From Jaapia argillacea MUCL 33604 (lineage: Eukaryota > Basidiomycota > Agaricomycetes > Jaapiales > Jaapiaceae), in assembly GCA_000697665.1 (NCBI GenBank), contig KL197725.1, forward strand, positions 632,132 through 696,131: 64,000 nucleotides of DNA. Reading direction: 5' to 3'. A program made the position numbers and the translations under genes. This document shows, piece by piece, positions 60,136 through 64,000 of the stretch. The notes under the pieces were generated by a model that searched no databases, was not told the origin of the DNA, and worked only from the letters and a program-made list of their open reading frames with translations. How positions within the stretch are numbered: position 1 is the stretch's first letter; every line of letters starts with the position of its first letter.

Positions 60136-62060
60136 GGTGGCAGAAAGAGAGTTGCGGTGAACCGTGCTGCAGCCACACTTACCCGCCACAGACAATGGGT
60201 GCAATGAGGACCTTATGTAAACATGCCGTTGTCAGCCAATCTGAGGCTCGGCAAGACTGGAAAGCGATTCGGACTTGCAGGTGGGGGGAGAATATTAGGA
60301 GAATACATGGGTAATCGAGGGGGGAATCGTGTCAACGGGGAGGGGCTCAAAGGAACAAGTCTGGAACATCGCCTAATATATGCCTACTGACCGACAGACC
60401 TCCCAGGCAAATGGGAAGGGACAAGTACCGCGACAACAGCAGCTCGAACACTGGAACCAATCCATCGACATTGACTTCAATCGCACAATCCAAGTAAGAG
60501 TCTTGATAGGTATTCAATCCGAAACTGGGATCTTTTTTGTCCAAATTCAATCCCCTCCAAAGATGGGATACAGGTCGCAAAGGCGAATGCGCACTGCCTC
60601 TCCGCTTTCTGAAGACGTTCCGGTCGTCGGAAGCTTCGTTTTCATCCTGAGAAGACAATGTGCAGTGGACACAGAGGTTGTTTCAAACGGGGCAGTTGGG
60701 TGACGGCACCTGTGCACCTGAAACCTTCAATCGTCAATGAAGGGTACGCACATCAAGATTCTTGGAGACTAACATGATCTGAGCAGTTTCTCACCTGTGA
60801 TTTATTTTTGAACCGAAACAAATAGAGCAAATTCTCCAAGAATTCCAAGTACGGGAGTGTCGTGGCGACAAAGGAACATAATGCTGGAGAGGTCGAACAC
60901 GATCATGCGAGGCGGACGTGGTTTTAACTAATGTCTAAAGGAGGTCCCTTACTTGCTGGTTGTGAAGACCGAAGACAATACGGAGAATATTGGAGATGCC
61001 CAAGAGGTAGCCGTGTGTCGGAATGAAGGAAAGCCCTAGATGATCGTGTCAATTAGCACCAACGGCGTCAAACGAGAAAGTGTCTTCGCCTCCTTCTGAA
61101 AATCGGCCAAACGTTAGGGATTCAAGGCCTCGACATCGCAAAAGCCTACAGATAGTTAGATACTTTGCGGGTGTTCCGCATGATCGGTCAAGAACAAGAT
61201 CATGCTCTGTATCTCCAGAGCCCATCGAAAGGGAGCTGAAGGATTATACCGCTCCTTCCAAGCGATGACGCGTCTGGAGATGGTCGAAACAAAACTGGAT
61301 CTTCGAGATTGATTCGTTCAGCCCAAACCCGAATCACCTCCCTAGCAAGTGTGAAGGACAGCAGAAGTCAAGCTGGGGGTTCTAGTCACTCCGAGGAGGA
61401 CGCCATCCAAAGAGTGGCGTAGGTCAAATGTGGGGGATGTCGGACGACCGAACTTTCCAGAGAGGCCAACCCGAGTTGGGAACTTGAAGGGCACTGATCG
61501 ACGACCTGGTGGATCTGCAGCACCCGACCATCGATGAGCCCATTCGATACGAAAGGTCCTGGAAAATAGTTTGAGACTTTTACTAGTAACCACGATGTTC
61601 AACAGAGGCCGCCTACCGTATGTAAAGACCATGATAAGGGGAATAAGGGGAGAGCGGCGACATAGTAGCATCACCATGATGAGACCAATTGTCATGAAAC
61701 TGTCAAGAGGATCGGCCCGAGACGAGCGTCTCGAAAGAAACGGAAGGAACAGCAAATGGATCGTAATCTGAAGTCTAAGGGCGAGGTGGACGCAGCTGCA
61801 TTGATCATGTGGATAGTACCAGTTATGAAATGAGATCTGGTTGGATGGTGGAGGTAGAGGTAAAGGAGCAAAGTACGATTCACAACTTCCATAAGGGGTC
61901 GCCGGTCACCTGTGCCAAAGATAACCAGCTGACGCAAAGCTCAAAGGACGGTCATTAACGGTGCAAAATGTTATCCATACAGCCCGCGTCTCAACTCCAG
62001 ACAGTCCTAGTCTACAATATATCCTAACCTCTTCCAGCTCTTCTCGGAGCATCATCACCA
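60136..62060 (-). other. Unresolved stretch with probable spliced minus-strand gene, not modelled
   Basis: Minus-strand pieces look coding and are bounded by good splice signals: SSSGEVIRVWAERINLEDPV / LFRPSPDASSLGRSG (about 61240-61340), LSFIPTHGYLLGISNILRIV (about 60950-61035), ALCSFVATTLPYLEFLENLL then YLFRFKNKSQ (about 60800-60890), and a hydrophobic frame MTIGLIMVMLLCRR..PLIPLIMVF (about 61630-61700). Together they suggest a small multi-span membrane protein whose exons run from roughly 62000 down to 60400, but I could not join them into one frame with confidence, nor fix the start or stop. NILRIVF-type wording recalls PQ-loop membrane proteins only weakly. Confidence 0.4.
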
Positions 62061-62793
62061 TCAAGCCATGGCATATTTCTCCGTCCATTCCCGACTAACG
62101 CGTTGAGCATCTTTCTCATTCTCCTTGTAATGTTTCGCAACATCGGTCGCGAGAGGGTCATCGGGATTTGGTGCGCTCAACAGGGCTTGGATGGAGAGTA
62201 GGACGGTGCGGATTTGTAATGCAGGGGACCATTTGTCTGGAAAGATGAAGGTCGGTGAGAGAGTTTCATGTGACAAGTCAGGATGACGGACCTTTCAGGA
62301 TATCAAGACATATTCTTCCGAGTTTGTCTGTGGGGGGATCAGAAAAGTCTCGAAAGAAGAAGTGATCTGCGCACCAATATTTGGGTGGTATATCTTTGTC
62401 AGGAATCGTACTTTGGGAGGGCTCATGGGATATTCCTCAGGCAAGAAGAGCTCGAGATGAAAGACACCATCTAATGAAAGTCAAACTGGATGAATCTTGG
62501 ACCAATGAAGCGACTTACTCGCGAAGGGACTGCCATCTGGTCCCTGGATAGTAACGTCAAAGTATCTCAGGTTATCTTCATGAGGAGCAGCAGTAATTCC
62601 GGGAGCGGGATCAGCAACTAGACGCTCGGTTTCCTGCACATTCCAAGATGTCAAGAATGGTTCAGTTCACAGATGAGCAGAAGCCACACGAGCGCTCACC
62701 TTGATGATGCGCTGCAATCCGATAATGAGAAGCTGGTCAACAAATGGGTCTGATCTTGGCGGCAGTTGTCGTACTTGCCTTGGGAAGAGACAT
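62061..62793 (-). CDS. UBC13: Ubiquitin-conjugating enzyme E2 N type (Ubc13)
   Basis: Forms K63-linked ubiquitin chains with an Mms2/Uev partner in DNA damage tolerance. Six exons; ATG at 62793, exon 1 62779-62793 (MSLPK), exon 2 only 12 nt (62700-62711, RIIK), exon 3 62519-62633 ([20 protein letters not shown], then [18 protein letters not shown]), then [43 protein letters not shown] with the active Cys, and [37 protein letters not shown] (split). Stop 62061-62063 after KYAMA. The first intron has a GC donor (AAG|GCAAGT). The length of about 150 residues and the near-identity to animal UBE2N blocks make this secure. Divergent from elongin C with 139 bp between start codons. Confidence 0.97.
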
Positions 62794-62932
62794 GGTGCTG
62801 CTCGTTGGTGTTGATGGTGGGATCGAGAAGAGGAGAAGGGTGGAACTGTAAGTCTATGTCAAGCTCAGTCGCTGTGCCCTTTCCTTGATAACTCCCCTTC
62901 TGGTATATTCCCACGCTTAGCTTCCTATCACT
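62794..62932. promoter_or_regulatory. Short divergent promoter between UBC13 and elongin C
   Basis: 139 bp separate the two ATGs, so both 5' leaders and core promoters must fit here or overlap the other gene. There is no clear TATA box. Confidence 0.7.
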
Positions 62933-63559
62933 ATGACTGGCGACGTTGAAATGACAGTACGGACTACATTTCAGCTCAATGAAACGGTCCATCCAATCAT
63001 TTGCTATCGAGTAATAGGACGACAGCACCCCCAAGGATGACTGGGTGTTGATCACCAGCGCTGACGGATTTTCCTTCATGGTGAAGCGGAAGGTGGCCAT
63101 GACCAGTGGCACGCTGAAGAACATGTTGAACACAGAGAGTAGGTGTCCATCAGTACTCTCCATGACTGAACCTAACCACCTCGCCTTGTCCCAGGTAACT
63201 TCAAAGAGGCCGTCTCGAACACCTGTGAAATGAGCGAAACGAGGTGAACTCGAAGCCAAGGCATGGCGTACATCGTCCCTGACCCACCTGTATTTCCCAG
63301 AGGTGCTGTTGTCGAGAAACTCTGCGAATACATGGCATATAAGGCACAGTATGAACAAGTTCCCCCCAAGGAGGATATTCCCGATTTCACCGAGCGCATC
63401 CCTCCCGAGGTGGCCTTGGAGCTGTGAGTGCTTTCCCCACCACTCGGCTGATGGTGTCTTATGTGTTGTGATTAGACTTGTAGCCGCAGATTACTATGAA
63501 GGTTCGTGGATGTATTTTATGTGTACTCCCGCCTGACCCCGGTGTCCTTCATAGTTTGA
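62933..63559 (+). CDS. ELC1: Elongin C (BTB/POZ-fold Skp1-like adaptor)
   Basis: Adaptor of elongin A and of cullin-based ubiquitin ligases. Exons 62933-62956, 63036-63138, 63195-63243, 63301-63423, 63476-63501 and 63555-63559 give 109 residues, the normal size. The protein reads MTGDVEMTDDWVLITSADGF, SFMVKRKVAMTSGTLKNMLN, NFKEAVSNTCEMSETR, GAVVEKLCEYMAYKAQYEQV, PPKEDIPDFTERIPPEVALE and LLVAADYYEV, matching elongin C from start to end. The last exon is only TT-TGA: it supplies the end of the Val codon and the stop. The second methionine (residue 7) is an alternative start. Confidence 0.95.
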
Positions 63560-63747
63560 GCTTGGACGTCTATCCCCATAGTACATTGGTCTTCTTAATC
63601 ATATTTGAACGTCAATATGAGAGTCGAAATCATTGGAGATATGGGTATTGTGAAACAGAACGTGCATATAAGCTCCGTTCCCAGTTGTCCATCGCATGGT
63701 AACTTAATAGTCGTAAAGTCATAAATGGTATATATCCACCGTCTAAA

Positions 63748-64000
63748 TCAAGCAGTTTCGTGTCTCTTCAGTGCCCTAGGTCGCCCAGTGGGTTTCCGAC
63801 CACGAGCTATCCTCTCCGCAACTCTCTCAACAACTCCTCCATCGCCCTCATCCTCCTCCAACACACGTTTAATCAAAATCTCCATATTGTCCGTTCGCTG
63901 AGGCCTCATGCTTGGTACTGGAACCAGCGGGAAAGCAGTGGGTGAGAACTCGGGCAAACGTTCATTGACCATATCCACGCGACGACTGTTATAAAATGTC
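63748..64000 (-). CDS. 3' end of an unidentified gene, cut by the window edge
   Basis: Open minus-strand frame from the window edge to TGA 63748-63750: NERLPEFSPTAFPLVPVPSM, RPQRTDNMEILIKRVLEEDE, GDGGVVERVAERIARGRKPT, GRPRALKRHETA. The basic RGRKPTGRPR segment resembles an AT-hook (core RGR/GRP), which binds the minor groove of A/T-rich DNA. Too little is present to name a family. It converges on elongin C, with 188 bp between stop codons. Confidence 0.6.
   Translation of the reverse strand, partial: TFYNSRRVDMVNERLPEFSPTAFPLVPVPSMRPQRTDNMEILIKRVLEEDEGDGGVVERVAERIARGRKPTGRPRALKRHETA

Noticed and set aside
24381-63559. Idea that RAD17, UBC13, IES6, UBA2 and the RING protein form a DNA-damage gene cluster
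   Set aside because: They are spread over 50 kb, on mixed strands, with unrelated secreted enzymes between; all are housekeeping genes normally scattered in fungi.

Overview
The window is nuclear DNA of a filamentous basidiomycete, most likely an Agaricomycete. Genes are compact and intron-dense (introns mostly 45-65 nt, GT-AG). The catalogue fits: a membrane-anchored AA5 glyoxal oxidase, a secreted GH71 alpha-1,3-glucanase, GDSL esterases, TGS1, RAD17, UBA2, GGA, UBC13 and elongin C. Species cannot be fixed by eye. No tRNA, rRNA, CRISPR array, LTR element or virus-like element was recognised. Layout: 0.9-3.1 kb zinc-finger gene A (+); 4.7-7.2 kb glyoxal oxidase (+); 8.1-9.6 kb glucosamine-6-phosphate deaminase (+); 10.05-10.8 kb IES6-like INO80 subunit (-); 11.2-13.9 kb zinc-finger gene B (-); 15.4-17.1 kb four-finger C2H2 gene C (-), divergent from TGS1 (17.7-18.8 kb, +); 19.6-21.0 kb zinc-finger gene D (+); 21.4-22.9 kb glycine-rich repeat protein (-); 23.4-24.1 kb 3-hydroxyanthranilate dioxygenase (-); 24.4-27.1 kb RAD17 (-); 27.3-29.0 kb GH71 (-); 29.5-33.3 kb UBA2 (-); 33.6-35.6 kb GGA-like VHS-GAT protein (-); 36.2-37.1 kb conserved-looking orphan (-); 37.5-39.1 kb zinc-finger gene E (-); 41.4-42.5 and 43.7-44.8 kb head-to-head GDSL esterase pair; 46.1-48.5 kb zinc-finger gene F (+); 50.1-53.0 kb zinc-finger gene G (+); 53.8-55.4 kb disordered orphan (+); 55.7-60.1 kb RING-H2 protein with a very long disordered N-terminus (-); an unresolved minus-strand stretch; 62.1-62.8 kb UBC13 (-), divergent from elongin C (62.9-63.6 kb, +); and the 3' end of another gene at the right edge. 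The most unusual content is a local family of zinc-finger proteins (A, B, D, E, F, G). They share a disordered Pro/Ser-rich N-terminal part, a basic patch, and a degenerate C2H2/C2HC finger region ending in a CPxC-SR-DS-RH-C type finger. All introns read in this family have phase 2, except the last one in A/B/F/G, which has phase 1 and precedes a tiny terminal exon coding a D-(I/V)-x-x-L-(Y/F) tail. B and G lie in the arms of a large inverted segmental duplication (about 10.81-15.01 and 48.92-53.44 kb, spacer about 34 kb). Since duplicating, B appears to have been frameshifted inside its fingers. G has gained two in-frame internal tandem duplications and carries an expanded TTC tract upstream. 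A second, smaller inverted duplication made the GDSL pair, promoters included. Functionally, housekeeping genes (genome maintenance: RAD17, IES6, UBC13; SUMO/ubiquitin: UBA2, UBC13, elongin C, the RING protein; trafficking: GGA; RNA capping: TGS1; NAD synthesis: the HAAO gene) alternate with lineage-specific and secreted-enzyme genes. Apart from divergent promoters there is no sign that they form one pathway cluster. Exon models were spliced by eye from frame continuity and GT-AG signals. Boundaries are firm for the glyoxal oxidase, deaminase, TGS1, D, G, plus-strand GDSL, UBC13 and elongin C models, and approximate elsewhere.
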